This document shows positions 26,527-35,980 of a stretch of DNA of 64,000 bases, piece after piece (the stretch's first letter is position 1; each line of letters starts with the position of its first letter). This DNA comes from Leeuwenhoekiella aestuarii (GTDB lineage: Bacteria; Bacteroidota; Bacteroidia; Flavobacteriales; Flavobacteriaceae). The notes under the pieces were generated by a model. It saw only the letters and a program-made list of their open reading frames with translations. It did no database searches and was not told where the DNA came from. Where the stretch lies: positions 186,001 through 250,000 of the forward strand of contig NZ_QOVJ01000004.1 in assembly GCF_004104055.1 (NCBI RefSeq), in the 5' to 3' direction. The translations under genes were made by a program, and so were the position numbers.

Positions 26527-26793
26527 ATGGTCTCTATAGGATGGCTCGGTGCCGTTATATTTATCGCAGCCTATTTACTTTTAAGTCTCGAATTTATTTC
26601 TGCTAAAAATAAATTGTACCATGTACTCAATGGTCTTGGAGCGGTATGCTTAGTTATCAATGCATTTTATCTGGATGATTATCCCAATATAGTTGTGAAT
26701 GGCGTCTGGGGAATTCTTGCACTGGTAGCGGTTTACAAACGCAAGAATTCAGTTAAGGAAACAGCATCAACTTCTAAAGTCAAGCAACCTTAA
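26527..26793 (+). CDS. CBU_0592-like small membrane protein
   Basis: An 88-residue protein with three hydrophobic segments (about 5-23, 32-47, 54-70), the first ending in a LSLEFISAKNKLYHVLNG loop typical of CBU_0592-domain proteins. The function of the family is unknown. Its tail is lysine-rich and cytoplasmic. The 3' end overlaps the convergent TetR gene by 27 bases. Confidence 0.75.
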   Translation: MVSIGWLGAVIFIAAYLLLSLEFISAKNKLYHVLNGLGAVCLVINAFYLDDYPNIVVNGVWGILALVAVYKRKNSVKETASTSKVKQP

Positions 26794-27369
26794 ACTGTAT
26801 TTTACATAGATGGCTATTTGCTGCTTGTATGCTAAATCATGCTCGTTATACATTCCCAGATAATAATAAGCCCCATCAATTAAGGCAAAAATAACTTCGG
26901 TTAATTCCTTTAAATCAGTTGCTACAATCACATCAAAAGCAACCGCTTCTTCTAACTTCTTATACAACACCTCGTGCAGCTGAATGAGGTAGGCCTTAAA
27001 ACTTTCTTTAAACTCCGGAACGCGGTAAACCAAAGCATAGCAACTGTAGAAAACCCCATCATCAAAATACGTGTTCCAGGCTCGGGTAAAAAGGTTTTCA
27101 ATAAAATGAATAACGTGTTCTTTACAATCCATCTTACCGATATCTTCAGAAACCATCACGCGTAAGTGCTGTTCCAAGATATATTCATTAAGCCCCAGTA
27201 AAAGTTCTTCCCGGTTTTTAAAATAATGCAACACCAGCCCCTTACTAATCCCCATATGCTGCGCAAGCTTAGCAATAGAGGCGTTTTCAAGACCTAAACT
27301 CCTGGAAACTTCATAAAATGAAATAATGATTTCACCACGTCTTTGGTCACTGATATTCTTTCTGCCCAT
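26767..27369 (-). CDS. TetR/AcrR-family regulator
   Basis: A 200-residue repressor. N-terminal HTH: NASIAKLAQHMGISKGLVLH followed by YFKNREELLLGL, the standard TetR recognition helix and following turn. The C-terminal helices (60-200) form the ligand-binding and dimer domain. It is divergent from the phosphodiesterase-SusC-SusD operon, with a TTGAAC/GGTCAA inverted repeat between them, so it probably controls that operon in response to the imported compound. The ligand is unknown. Confidence 0.87.
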   Translation of the reverse strand: MGRKNISDQRRGEIIISFYEVSRSLGLENASIAKLAQHMGISKGLVLHYFKNREELLLGLNEYILEQHLRVMVSEDIGKMDCKEHVIHFIENLFTRAWNTYFDDGVFYSCYALVYRVPEFKESFKAYLIQLHEVLYKKLEEAVAFDVIVATDLKELTEVIFALIDGAYYYLGMYNEHDLAYKQQIAIYVKYSLRLLDFRS

Positions 27370-27462
27370 TCTTAAAATTTGTCAAAAATAGCCTTTCTAG
27401 AAAACTACAAAAGCTCCTTTTAACAAATAACATAAAGGCAACATTTATGTAATCATTATTTA

Positions 27463-27504
27463 ATTGAACGATTGGTCAATCTATTTTTAATCCAACTACT
27501 TTTG
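27463..27504 (+). promoter_or_regulatory. Candidate TetR operator and Bacteroidota promoter
   Basis: An imperfect inverted repeat ATTGAACGATTGGTCAAT at 27463-27480 overlaps a possible -33 TTGG at 27472. A -7 element TACTTTTG (TAnnTTTG type) lies at 27497-27504, 22 bases before the phosphodiesterase ATG. Such an overlap would let the regulator block polymerase. Confidence 0.5.
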
Positions 27505-27526
27505 GATCAACACAAAAAAGAAGACT

Positions 27527-28783
27527 ATGCGATTTACTAAATCCTTTTTCTACATTTTGATTTGTAGCTGCTCCTTACAGCTTACGGCACAAACGCAAAC
27601 TACGGAAGCTGCTCCTGAGCAAAAAGTTGTTTTCATCATCGTTGATGGTATTGCAACTGATATGCTTAAAAATACTGAAACCCCGCACTTAGATGCACTG
27701 GCCCGAGACGGTGGGTATACAGATGCGTATGTAGGCGGTGATAAAGATGGATACTCTAAAACTCCTACCATTTCTGCTGTAGGCTATAACAGTTTACTCA
27801 CAGGAGTATGGGCCAATAAACACAATGTATGGGGCAACAGTATTAAAGATCCTAATTACAACTACCCTACTATCTTTAGACTCTTTAAAGACGTCTATCC
27901 TAAAAAGAATACAGCTATTTTCTCTACCTGGTTAGACAACCGCACCAAACTCATTGGAGCCGGATTACCGCAAACGCAACATGTGGAGGTAGACTATGCT
28001 TTTGACGGGTTTGAGTTAGACACCATACGGTTTCCTCACGATCCTATGCGGGATTATATAAAAAAAATCGATGCGCTAGTCGCCACAGAAGCCAGTATGT
28101 ATATCAAAACCAATGCACCCTACCTCTCTTGGGTATATCTGGAATACTCTGATGATATGGGACATGGATACGGCGACAGTCCGCAACTTACTCAAGCCAT
28201 TAAATATGAAGACAGCCTCATTGGTAAAATCTACGATGCCGTAAAATACCGGGAACAAAACCATAATGAAGACTGGTTAATGGTGGTCACTACAGACCAC
28301 GGGAGAAGTGCTCACGACGGCAAGGGACACGGGGGGCAATCTGATCGGGAACGAGCTACATGGATTGTTACTAACAGTAAAGAAACCAATAACTACTTTA
28401 AAAATGAAACTCCGGCTATTGTAGATATTCTACCTACCCTAACAAGTTTTCTAAACTTACCGGTTGCTGATGCCACACGTGCAGAGTGGGACGGTGTATC
28501 GCTAATTGACCCTGTTGACCTAACCAATCTTACAGCCACTCTAAAAGGGAATCAGTTGGTCATTACCTGGAAGCATCTTACAGATCCAAATACGAAAGTA
28601 ACGCTTTTAAGCAGCAAAACGAATGCGTTTAAAACAGGGGGTACAGATGCCTATTCAAAACTAGGTACCACAACGAGTGGAGCGGAATCTTATAAAATGA
28701 CGCTTGAAAAAGCTGATCAGGCTCCGGTTAAAATTCTGCTCAAAACCCAGAACACCACCCGCAATGTATGGGTAACCCAATAA
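27527..28783 (+). CDS. Secreted alkaline-phosphatase-superfamily phosphodiesterase (NPP-like)
   Basis: A 418-residue exported enzyme (signal peptide to about residue 22, cleavage after LTAQ). Alkaline phosphatase superfamily motifs are in place: VVFIIVDGIATD (metal-binding Asp near 39), SKTPTISAVGYNSLLTGVW (nucleophile Thr/Ser region), and TTDHGRSAHDGKGHGG (metal-binding Asp/His). It probably hydrolyses phosphodiester or phosphomonoester bonds of an organic phosphate in the periplasm or at the surface. The C-terminal 85 residues form a beta-sandwich extension. It is the first gene of a three-gene operon with SusC and SusD (39-base gap), which suggests the released product is imported. Confidence 0.85.
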   Translation: MRFTKSFFYILICSCSLQLTAQTQTTEAAPEQKVVFIIVDGIATDMLKNTETPHLDALARDGGYTDAYVGGDKDGYSKTPTISAVGYNSLLTGVWANKHNVWGNSIKDPNYNYPTIFRLFKDVYPKKNTAIFSTWLDNRTKLIGAGLPQTQHVEVDYAFDGFELDTIRFPHDPMRDYIKKIDALVATEASMYIKTNAPYLSWVYLEYSDDMGHGYGDSPQLTQAIKYEDSLIGKIYDAVKYREQNHNEDWLMVVTTDHGRSAHDGKGHGGQSDRERATWIVTNSKETNNYFKNETPAIVDILPTLTSFLNLPVADATRAEWDGVSLIDPVDLTNLTATLKGNQLVITWKHLTDPNTKVTLLSSKTNAFKTGGTDAYSKLGTTTSGAESYKMTLEKADQAPVKILLKTQNTTRNVWVTQ

Positions 28784-28822
28784 CATTAACACAATCAAAA
28801 AGCAATCAAAACTTACAGAAAT

Positions 28823-31800
28823 ATGAATAAACTACTAAACCTTTTTGTTCTTTTACTTGCGTTTGCAGGCTTTGCTCAGCAAGAAGTTAGCGGAACTGTA
28901 AAAGACCCCAACAACGTGCCTCTGGGCGGTGTTACAGTTATGATTCCCAATACCTCCAGAGGAACAGTAACTGATTTTGACGGTAACTTTACTATTGAAG
29001 CTGCTGCGGGTGAAGCCTTGCAATTTTCTTATGTAGGTTTTACTAAACAAACTATCACCCTTAGCGATCAGACGGATCTCGAAGTCATCATGGCGGAAGA
29101 TGCTCAGGCGCTCGATGCTGTTGTAGTAACTGCGTTAGGCATCAAAAAAGAAGTAAAAGCTTTAGGCTATGCAGTACAGGAAGTAGGCGGTGAAAATCTT
29201 GAAAAAGCAAAAGAGCCCAACTTTATAAACCAACTTTCAGGACGTGTAGCCGGATTGAATATTAAGAATTCTACAGACCTGTTTCAAAATCCCGCCATTC
29301 AATTGAGAGGAGCTACCCCCCTTCTGGTGATAGACGGTATCCCAGATCGTACCCTGGATATCTGGAAGGTAAATTCAGACGATATTGAAAGCGTTAGTGT
29401 GCTCAAAGGGGCTACAGCTTCTGCACTTTATGGTTCTGTGGGCCGCAACGGGGCTATAATGATTACCACAAAACGCGGAAAGCAGGGGAAGCTTAGTGTA
29501 ACGTTTAACAACTCGACACAGTTTCAAACCGACTTCATTCGGGTACCTGATGTACAAACAACTTATGGTAACGGTAATCGCGGGGTGTATGCTTATGTAG
29601 ACGGCAGCGGTTCGGGTACAGAAGGTGGCGGATGGATCTGGGGACCCCGCTTAGATCAAGTTGATCCTACTACACCCAGCGGATTTTTTGAAACCCCTCA
29701 ATACAACAGTCCGGTTGATCCCACCACCGGCGCATTAATTCCTATAGCCTATACCTCTCGTGGAAAAGACAACATCAAAAACTTTTTTGATACCGGAATC
29801 ATTCAGTCCAATAACGTGAGTGTTGGTTGGGGAAATGATAAAGCAGATGTGCGTATGTCACTTTCTAATAACTATCAAAAAGGAATTGTGCCCAATACCG
29901 ATTTAAAAAACACATCGTTTAATGTAGCCGGATCGATAAGACCATCAGACAAGCTCACGATAAATGGGACCCTCACCTACAACAAACAGTTCACCAGTAA
30001 TTTTCCCGAAGTAGGTTACGGTCCTACAAATTACCTGTACAACCTTATTTTATGGACGGGTACTGATGTTGACGTGCGGGATCTTAAAAACTATTGGAGA
30101 GAAGGGCAAGAAGGCATACAGCAACGCCACTTTAATATTTCGTATTACAACAATCCGTATTTTCAGGCCTACGAATATAAACGAGGCTACAACAAAACAA
30201 ATGTGTACGGGAATGCTTCTTTTAACTACGATATCACCGATGAATTAAGCCTGAGAGGCCGTACCGGGATTAATGAATACAGCTTATACCGCGATTACAA
30301 AGAACCCAAGAGTTATATAGGGTACGGTGCAAAATCCCGGGGAAACTTCTCTATTGCCCAGACCAACTATTTTGATATTACCTCAGACCTTGCGCTGCAT
30401 TTCGAAAAGAAAATCACTGATAATTTTGGGATTACTGCAGAAGGGGCTTACGTAAACTACTACCGCAATTCTAAAAATACGACGCAGGCTACAGACGGAT
30501 TAAATCTACCGGGCTTTTACAATTTGGCAAATAATGCCGGGGCTACTCTTTTTGGAACAAACCGCGAAGAAAAAGAAACCATCAATAGTTTTTACGGGTT
30601 TGTAGACCTAGAGTTCTACAATGCCTTTTACCTCTCGCTCACCGGGCGTAATGATAAAGTTTCTACCCTGCCTGATGGCAACAACGCGTTCTTCTACCCT
30701 TCTGCTTCGGCATCTGTGGTACTGAGCAGTTTGTTTGATATGCCAGACTGGGTAAGCTTTGCAAAATTGCGGGGTTCCTGGTCTCGAGTCTCTGAAGGAA
30801 AAATAGGTAACGATCCTTATGATTATATACTGGCCTACGAAAAAGGAACAACCTGGGACGGAACTCCGGCTACTTACTTTGGAAGCAACCTGTTAGCTCC
30901 TAATCTCGAACCCGAAACTTCAGACACGTGGGAAGTTGGGGCTAACTTTAGAGTACTCAACAATCGCTTAGGATTTGATCTGGCTTATTATCAGGCAAGG
31001 GATTACAACAATCTCATCTACAGCCCTATTTCTGATGCTTCCGGGTATAGCAGTATTCTTTTAAATGGAAATGAGTTTGAACGAAAGGGCGTTGAGCTTA
31101 CGTTAGATGCCACACCGATAAAAACCGATAACTTCAGCTGGAATACTCAACTAAATCTAAGTCATTACCGCAGGTATCAAAAAGCTATTTATGGAGATCG
31201 CGAGCAAACCGAAGGCTTTCTTCGGGTAGGTGACCGCACCGATAAAATCTATACCAGCATATACCAAACAAACGCTGACGGAGCGGTCATTTTTGAAAAC
31301 GGGCTCCCGGTAAATGATCCTTACGCTCGGTTTATAGGGTATGACGAACCTGATTTAACCTACGGAATTTCAAGTCAGTTAACGTACAAGAACTTTACCC
31401 TGTCGTTTTTATTTGATGGTCGCTTAGGTGGATTGATGTATTCTACAACCAACCAGAAAATGTGGTGGGGCGGTACTTCTAAGGGAACGGTGAATCAGTT
31501 TAGAGACGATGCAAATAATGGTGAAAACACCTATATCGGTAATGGGGTTGTGGTTACCGGTGGTACGGTGAGTTATGATGTAAATGGTGCTATTGTTGAA
31601 GATACACGCACCTACGCGCCTAATGAAGTTCCGGTAAACTACATCAGTTTTATGCAAACTACCAGTAATAATCAAAACAGCAATTATCACTATTACAAGG
31701 AAACATTCATCAAGTTACGGGAACTTACGTTGACCTATCAGTTTACAGACAACGTATTAAAACAGACTCCGTTTAAAGCATTAGACGTATCTCTGGTTGG

Positions 31801-31915
31801 ACGTAATTTATGGTTGGCTTCTAAGATTCCTAATGTAGATCCAGACTCTGGAGTAGATAATCTTCACGCACCTTCTACCCGTAATATTGGTTTCAACATC
31901 AATGCTAAATTCTAA
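28823..31915 (+). CDS. SusC/RagA-type TonB-linked outer-membrane transporter
   Basis: A 1030-residue SusC-like transporter. Signal peptide (to about FAQ, residue 19), a CarboxypepD_reg-like domain (EVSGTVKDPNNVPLGGVTVM, then GTVTDFDGNFTI and FSYVGF), the DAVVVTALGIKKE TonB-box-like link, the plug (QLRGATPLLVIDGIPD, then VLKGATASALYGS), and a 22-stranded barrel with an aromatic C-terminus. It imports oligomeric nutrients in a lid-and-barrel complex with the SusD encoded next. It is followed closely by susD and co-transcribed with the phosphodiesterase, so the substrate may be phosphorylated or phosphate-linked. Confidence 0.94.
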   Translation: MNKLLNLFVLLLAFAGFAQQEVSGTVKDPNNVPLGGVTVMIPNTSRGTVTDFDGNFTIEAAAGEALQFSYVGFTKQTITLSDQTDLEVIMAEDAQALDAVVVTALGIKKEVKALGYAVQEVGGENLEKAKEPNFINQLSGRVAGLNIKNSTDLFQNPAIQLRGATPLLVIDGIPDRTLDIWKVNSDDIESVSVLKGATASALYGSVGRNGAIMITTKRGKQGKLSVTFNNSTQFQTDFIRVPDVQTTYGNGNRGVYAYVDGSGSGTEGGGWIWGPRLDQVDPTTPSGFFETPQYNSPVDPTTGALIPIAYTSRGKDNIKNFFDTGIIQSNNVSVGWGNDKADVRMSLSNNYQKGIVPNTDLKNTSFNVAGSIRPSDKLTINGTLTYNKQFTSNFPEVGYGPTNYLYNLILWTGTDVDVRDLKNYWREGQEGIQQRHFNISYYNNPYFQAYEYKRGYNKTNVYGNASFNYDITDELSLRGRTGINEYSLYRDYKEPKSYIGYGAKSRGNFSIAQTNYFDITSDLALHFEKKITDNFGITAEGAYVNYYRNSKNTTQATDGLNLPGFYNLANNAGATLFGTNREEKETINSFYGFVDLEFYNAFYLSLTGRNDKVSTLPDGNNAFFYPSASASVVLSSLFDMPDWVSFAKLRGSWSRVSEGKIGNDPYDYILAYEKGTTWDGTPATYFGSNLLAPNLEPETSDTWEVGANFRVLNNRLGFDLAYYQARDYNNLIYSPISDASGYSSILLNGNEFERKGVELTLDATPIKTDNFSWNTQLNLSHYRRYQKAIYGDREQTEGFLRVGDRTDKIYTSIYQTNADGAVIFENGLPVNDPYARFIGYDEPDLTYGISSQLTYKNFTLSFLFDGRLGGLMYSTTNQKMWWGGTSKGTVNQFRDDANNGENTYIGNGVVVTGGTVSYDVNGAIVEDTRTYAPNEVPVNYISFMQTTSNNQNSNYHYYKETFIKLRELTLTYQFTDNVLKQTPFKALDVSLVGRNLWLASKIPNVDPDSGVDNLHAPSTRNIGFNINAKF

Positions 31916-31934
31916 TTTTAAAAAGTTTACCAAG

Positions 31935-33374
31935 ATGAAAAAATATATACGCATTCTTTCTTTGATGCTATTAGCCGGTTGTGCTCAGGTAGAAGATCTA
32001 CAAAATGATCCCAACCGTGCAACGCAGGTAAGTCCAGACTTGCTGCTTACCACTATAGAACAAGCTGCCTTTAACAAGGTAAGTACCAGCGCTGCTCTGG
32101 CCAGCAGACAACTCACGTTTACTGACGGAACCAATGAATATCAATATTACAATTGGCAACGTGCCGATTTTGACCAGTTTGATGACCTTAAACAGGTTCA
32201 AAAAATGGTAGAAGAAGCGCGTAATGCAGATAGCCAGGTGTATCAAATTCTAGCCAAATTCTTTAATGCCTACTTTACGGTTGAATTAACTCGTGTTTTT
32301 GGAGACATTCCCTTTACAGAAGCGGTTCAGGCAGAAACTGGTGTTTATATGCCTACTTATGATACGCAGGAATTGATCTATAAATCGGTTTTAGACTCGT
32401 TAAGAACAGCTTCTTTAGAACTGGCTCAAAACGAAGAATCCATTCGGGGAGACATCATTTACAATGGGGATACCGGTAAGTGGCAAAAACTCATCAACAG
32501 CTATAGTCTTCGTGTTTTAATGAGTTTATCTAATAAAACGGGTTCTGGTTCTATAGCCATTATAGATCGGTTCAGGGAGATTGTAAATAACCCGAATCAA
32601 TTTCCAATATTTGAGTCTAATGAGGATAGCGGTAAATTGACTTATGTAGATATTCAAAACAACCGCTACCCGTTGTTCAACAACAACAACTTACAAACGG
32701 CGTATTATCTGGAGCAGACTTTTATAGAGCGCTTGCAAAATTTAGAAGATCCCAGACTGTTTAGCTTCGCTGATAAAAAACCCAATGCCTCTACTGCTGC
32801 TCAAAACGATTTTAGTGCGTATGGTGGTTTGTATGGAAGCGCCTCGTTAAGTGATAACGCTGCTAAAGCAGTGTCTGGAGAAGCATCTCGTATAAAACCG
32901 CGCTACTATAACGACCCCGTAAATGAACCTTCCTTACTGATGGGATATCCCGAATTGCAATTCACCTTAGCAGAAGCAGCTGCACGCGGATGGATTGATA
33001 CAGACACAGACTCACATTATAAGCTGGGTATTGAAGCTTCGATGAACTTTTATGGCATCAGTGATACTGAGAGCTACTTAACGAGCGAATCCGTTCAGTT
33101 AGAAGACGCATCTGATATTGCTTCAATTCTGACTCAAAAACACATTGCTTTGTTTTTAAATACCGGGTGGCAAAGTTTCTACGACCAGCGCCGAACCGGT
33201 ATCCCCGAGTTTAATGTAGACGGTGGCGGCATTCTAAACAATGGGAAAATTCCTAAGCGTTTTATGTATCCACAAAACGAAAGTATAAACAACACCGAAA
33301 ATCTCAATACTGCGATTACCCGTCAATTTCCGGAAGGAGATACTATAAATGCGCTAATGTGGCTTATTGATTAA
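31935..33374 (+). CDS. SusD-like substrate-binding lipoprotein (SusD-like_2 type)
   Basis: A 479-residue surface lipoprotein. Lipobox LLAGC (acylated cysteine near residue 16), then VEDLQNDPNRATQVSPDLLL, the opening typical of the SusD-like_2 subgroup rather than classical SusD. TPR-like helices follow (QILAKFFNAYFTVELTRVFG, GYPELQFTLAEAAARGW). I use the ATG at 31935, which gives a proper lipoprotein leader; an in-frame ATG at 31887 lies inside the susC end. It caps the SusC barrel and captures substrate. It ends just before a terminator at 33398. Confidence 0.92.
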   Translation: MKKYIRILSLMLLAGCAQVEDLQNDPNRATQVSPDLLLTTIEQAAFNKVSTSAALASRQLTFTDGTNEYQYYNWQRADFDQFDDLKQVQKMVEEARNADSQVYQILAKFFNAYFTVELTRVFGDIPFTEAVQAETGVYMPTYDTQELIYKSVLDSLRTASLELAQNEESIRGDIIYNGDTGKWQKLINSYSLRVLMSLSNKTGSGSIAIIDRFREIVNNPNQFPIFESNEDSGKLTYVDIQNNRYPLFNNNNLQTAYYLEQTFIERLQNLEDPRLFSFADKKPNASTAAQNDFSAYGGLYGSASLSDNAAKAVSGEASRIKPRYYNDPVNEPSLLMGYPELQFTLAEAAARGWIDTDTDSHYKLGIEASMNFYGISDTESYLTSESVQLEDASDIASILTQKHIALFLNTGWQSFYDQRRTGIPEFNVDGGGILNNGKIPKRFMYPQNESINNTENLNTAITRQFPEGDTINALMWLID

Positions 33375-33397
33375 TAGTTGTGTGCTTAATTGGTTAA

Positions 33398-33428
33398 AAG
33401 CTGTACCTATTCTGGTACAGCTTTTTTT
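33398..33428 (+). terminator. Terminator of the phosphodiesterase-SusCD operon
   Basis: AGCTGTACC (33399-33407) and GGTACAGCT (33414-33422), loop of 6, followed by a run of T, 25 bases after the susD stop. Confidence 0.87.
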
Positions 33429-33667
33429 ATTGCTATAAATCTTGGCTTACACACCTACTAAAAAGGCTAGTTGGTATAAATTTCATTTAGAAGATACAGA
33501 CTTACGCTCTTAAGCTGATAAAATTTGCTATGGCTAATTCTAAAATACACGCAAAATATCTAAGTTTAGCCCCCTACTTAAAGATTGTTTCTCCTGAGCC
33601 AGAAAGCTTGGCAAAGAGCATATCCTTAAAAAAATCAATACATTTAAACCACAAACTGATATAACCC

Positions 33668-34447
33668 ATGAAACTTTTCAACTATTTGGGGCTTGTGCTG
33701 CTGCTTGTATGGGTTTCGTGCACTTCTAAAAAAACAGAAGACAGCGAATGGATCACGCTTTTTAACGGGGTTGACCTCAAAGGCTGGACGCCCAAATTCT
33801 ACCACCACGAGACCGGTGAGAATTATGCGGATACCTTTCGCGTGCAAGACAGCAGCATTGTGGTAGCCTATGAGGATTATGACACCTTTGACGAACGATA
33901 CGGACATTTATTTTACGACCAGCCTTTTGAGTCGTTTCATCTTAAATTCAGGTATCGCTTTACAGAGTAATGGATGGAAGATGCTCCTAGTTATACGTAT
34001 AGAAACAGCGGAGTTATGTTTCATGCACAAGCGCCGGAAACTATTTTAAAAGAACAAGACTGGCCCCTTTCAGTAGAATACCAGATGCTGGCAGAAGCCG
34101 AACCGGGAAAAGCCAGACCTACCGGAAATATGTGCTCCCCCGGAACTGATGTGTTCTATCAAGGTAAAAAATCAAATGACCACTGCATCAATTCGTCTTC
34201 AGACACCTATACGTGGGATACCTGGGTAGAAGCAGATTTGATCGTGTATCAAGACTCGCTGATCATTCATAAAGTCAATGGCAAAGAAGTGCTGCGCTAT
34301 ACTAACACGCAAATAGGAGGCGAAGTAGCCAAGGGGTATAATCCGGATCTAAAGGTAGATGGCAAAACTTTAAAAAGCGGCTACATCGGTTTACAAGCAG
34401 AAGGACAAGGTGTTATTTTTAAAGACATCAAGCTCAAAAAGCTATAG
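33668..34447 (+). pseudogene. DUF1080 lipoprotein gene with an in-frame stop
   Basis: Two halves in the same frame, split by one TAA at 33968-33970. The first (MKLFNYLGLVLLLVWVSC, a lipobox, then WITLFNGVDLKGWTPKF) and the second (GVMFHAQAP, then SVEYQMLAEAEPGKARPTGN, ending KSGYIGLQAEGQGVIFKDI) together make the complete beta-jelly-roll of a DUF1080/3-keto-disaccharide hydrolase-like protein of about 260 residues. Only the stop interrupts it: YRFTE-stop-WMEDAPS. No frameshift is seen. It may be a recent nonsense mutation, a sequencing error, or readthrough. Such proteins act on sugars at the cell surface. Confidence 0.85.
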
Positions 34448-34460
34448 TTTATACCATGAG

Positions 34461-34492
34461 AAAAGCCCCTGAAGCAAGCTTCAGAGGCTTTA
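34461..34492. terminator. Hairpin between convergent genes
   Basis: AAAGCCCCTGAAGC and GCTTCAGAGGCTTT pair with one mismatch and a 2-base loop, with A and T runs on either side. It serves the DUF1080 gene and the convergent hxlA. Confidence 0.7.
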
Positions 34493-34521
34493 ACAAATCA
34501 GATTCGTATTCAACCAATCGT

Positions 34522-35148
34522 TTAATTTAAAGCTTCTTTTAGTGCTTTAGCTGCTGCTGCAGGGTCTTTTGCCCCATAGATTGCGCCACCGGCTACTGCT
34601 ACTACCGCACCAGATTCTTTTACCGCTTGAATACTATCCAGGTTAACACCCCCTGCAATAGAGACCGGTACTCCTGCACGAGTGGCCTCGTCGATCAATA
34701 CCTGAATAGAATACCCCGCTTCAGCTTGCTCATCTAAACCGGCGTGGAGTTCTACAAACGCAGCACCTAGTTTAATCACTTCTTGTGCTCTTTTTACACG
34801 ATCCTGAACACCAATAGTATCTACCACCACCGCTTTTCCATGGGCTTTTGCAGCTTTTACAGCTCCGGCAATGGTGCTGTCTCCGGTTGATCCCAGAATA
34901 GTAACATAATCCGCTCCGGCTTTAAAAGCCATATCTGCTTCCAGTTCGCCTGCATCTGCTGTTTTAAAATCTGCAAAAACCAGTTTATCGGGAAATGCAT
35001 CTTTCATCGCAGTGATCACTGATAAACCTTCACTTTTGATCAACGGAGTTCCCAATTCTATGATATCTACATAGGGTGCTACTTTAGTCGCTAAAGCGAT
35101 TGCATCTTCTGTTGTTAATAAATCTATTGCTACTTGTAATTGAGTCAT
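34522..35148 (-). CDS. hxlA: 3-hexulose-6-phosphate synthase
   Basis: A 208-residue orotidine-decarboxylase-fold enzyme. It begins MTQLQVAIDLLTTEDAIALA, has the strand-end catalytic motif VFADFKTADAGE (the DxKxxD motif), and the phosphate-binding SIAGGVN and VAVAGGAIYG near the C-terminus. HPS condenses formaldehyde with ribulose 5-phosphate to hexulose 6-phosphate, or runs in reverse to make ribulose 5-phosphate. The related KGPDC enzymes share this motif, but the adjacent isomerase gene favours HPS. I start at ATG 35148; the extra in-frame leader upstream is not protein-like. 41 bases separate it from hxlB. Confidence 0.88.
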   Translation of the reverse strand: MTQLQVAIDLLTTEDAIALATKVAPYVDIIELGTPLIKSEGLSVITAMKDAFPDKLVFADFKTADAGELEADMAFKAGADYVTILGSTGDSTIAGAVKAAKAHGKAVVVDTIGVQDRVKRAQEVIKLGAAFVELHAGLDEQAEAGYSIQVLIDEATRAGVPVSIAGGVNLDSIQAVKESGAVVAVAGGAIYGAKDPAAAAKALKEALN

Positions 35149-35189
35149 GGTATGTAATTTAGTTGTTATAATTTTTATTTTTCTAGCTC

Positions 35190-35774
35190 TTACTCCAGAT
35201 TGGAGTGGCGTTTCCAGAGTTCGTCTGCAGATTTCCCACCGGCCTGCCACAATACCTGTATCAAAGCATCAGTAACCAGCAACAAACTTTGTTCAAAAAG
35301 ACTACCTGCATATTGTTTAGAAATAGCCGCTTCCTGTTTGTTTTTTTGTGCTGCAGGAATGAGAAGCACCTGATCGGCCAGATCGGCTAAAAGAGAATCT
35401 GGGTTTGTCGTGATCGCTACTACACCAGCTCCTTCTTGCTTTGCCGTTTTTGCGGCATTTACAATACTTGTAGTACTTCCGCTTCCCGAACCGGCAAGTA
35501 ACAGGTCTCCTTTACCTATTGCAGGGGTAGTGATCTCTCCCACTACATACGTTTCATATCCTAAGTGCATCAAGCGCATCGCCGCCGCTTGCATCATCAG
35601 TCCGCTGCGGCCCATTCCCATCAAAAAAATACGTTTACTCGCATCCAGATGTGGAATCACCGCTGCCAGCTGGTCGTAATCGAGTCCGTCACGCATTTTT
35701 AAATGTTCTTCATAAACCAGATTCACTGCTTCATCTAAGGCTTCATTTAGGGGTATCGTTGGAGTATTTATCAT
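35190..35774 (-). CDS. hxlB: 6-phospho-3-hexuloisomerase
   Basis: A 194-residue SIS-domain isomerase. KRIFLMGMGRSGLMMQAAAM is the sugar-phosphate-binding turn, and GDLLLAGSGSGSTTSIVNAA the second loop. It converts hexulose 6-phosphate to fructose 6-phosphate, completing the ribulose monophosphate branch begun by HPS. ATG at 35774. It is upstream of hxlA in one operon and next to an AraC-type regulator transcribed the other way, which probably controls it. In a heterotroph of this kind the pair more likely detoxifies formaldehyde (for example from demethylated sugars) or supplies pentose phosphate than supports methylotrophy; that is inference. Confidence 0.9.
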   Translation of the reverse strand: MINTPTIPLNEALDEAVNLVYEEHLKMRDGLDYDQLAAVIPHLDASKRIFLMGMGRSGLMMQAAAMRLMHLGYETYVVGEITTPAIGKGDLLLAGSGSGSTTSIVNAAKTAKQEGAGVVAITTNPDSLLADLADQVLLIPAAQKNKQEAAISKQYAGSLFEQSLLLVTDALIQVLWQAGGKSADELWKRHSNLE

Positions 35775-35980
35775 AAGTTTCAGGCATTGTTATTCTGATC
35801 GGTACAAAAGTACCCAACAGGTCAACCTACTTGTTACACGATTTGACAGATGTGTGGTACTATTTGCTCACCCTCTAAAAATTAGTGGTGTTATTCGCTA
35901 TTTTTGTGGTACATTTTAGAAACAACACTTCAAACAGACTTGTAAATTTTAATACAAGTCTTATCCAAAACAACGCTTAT

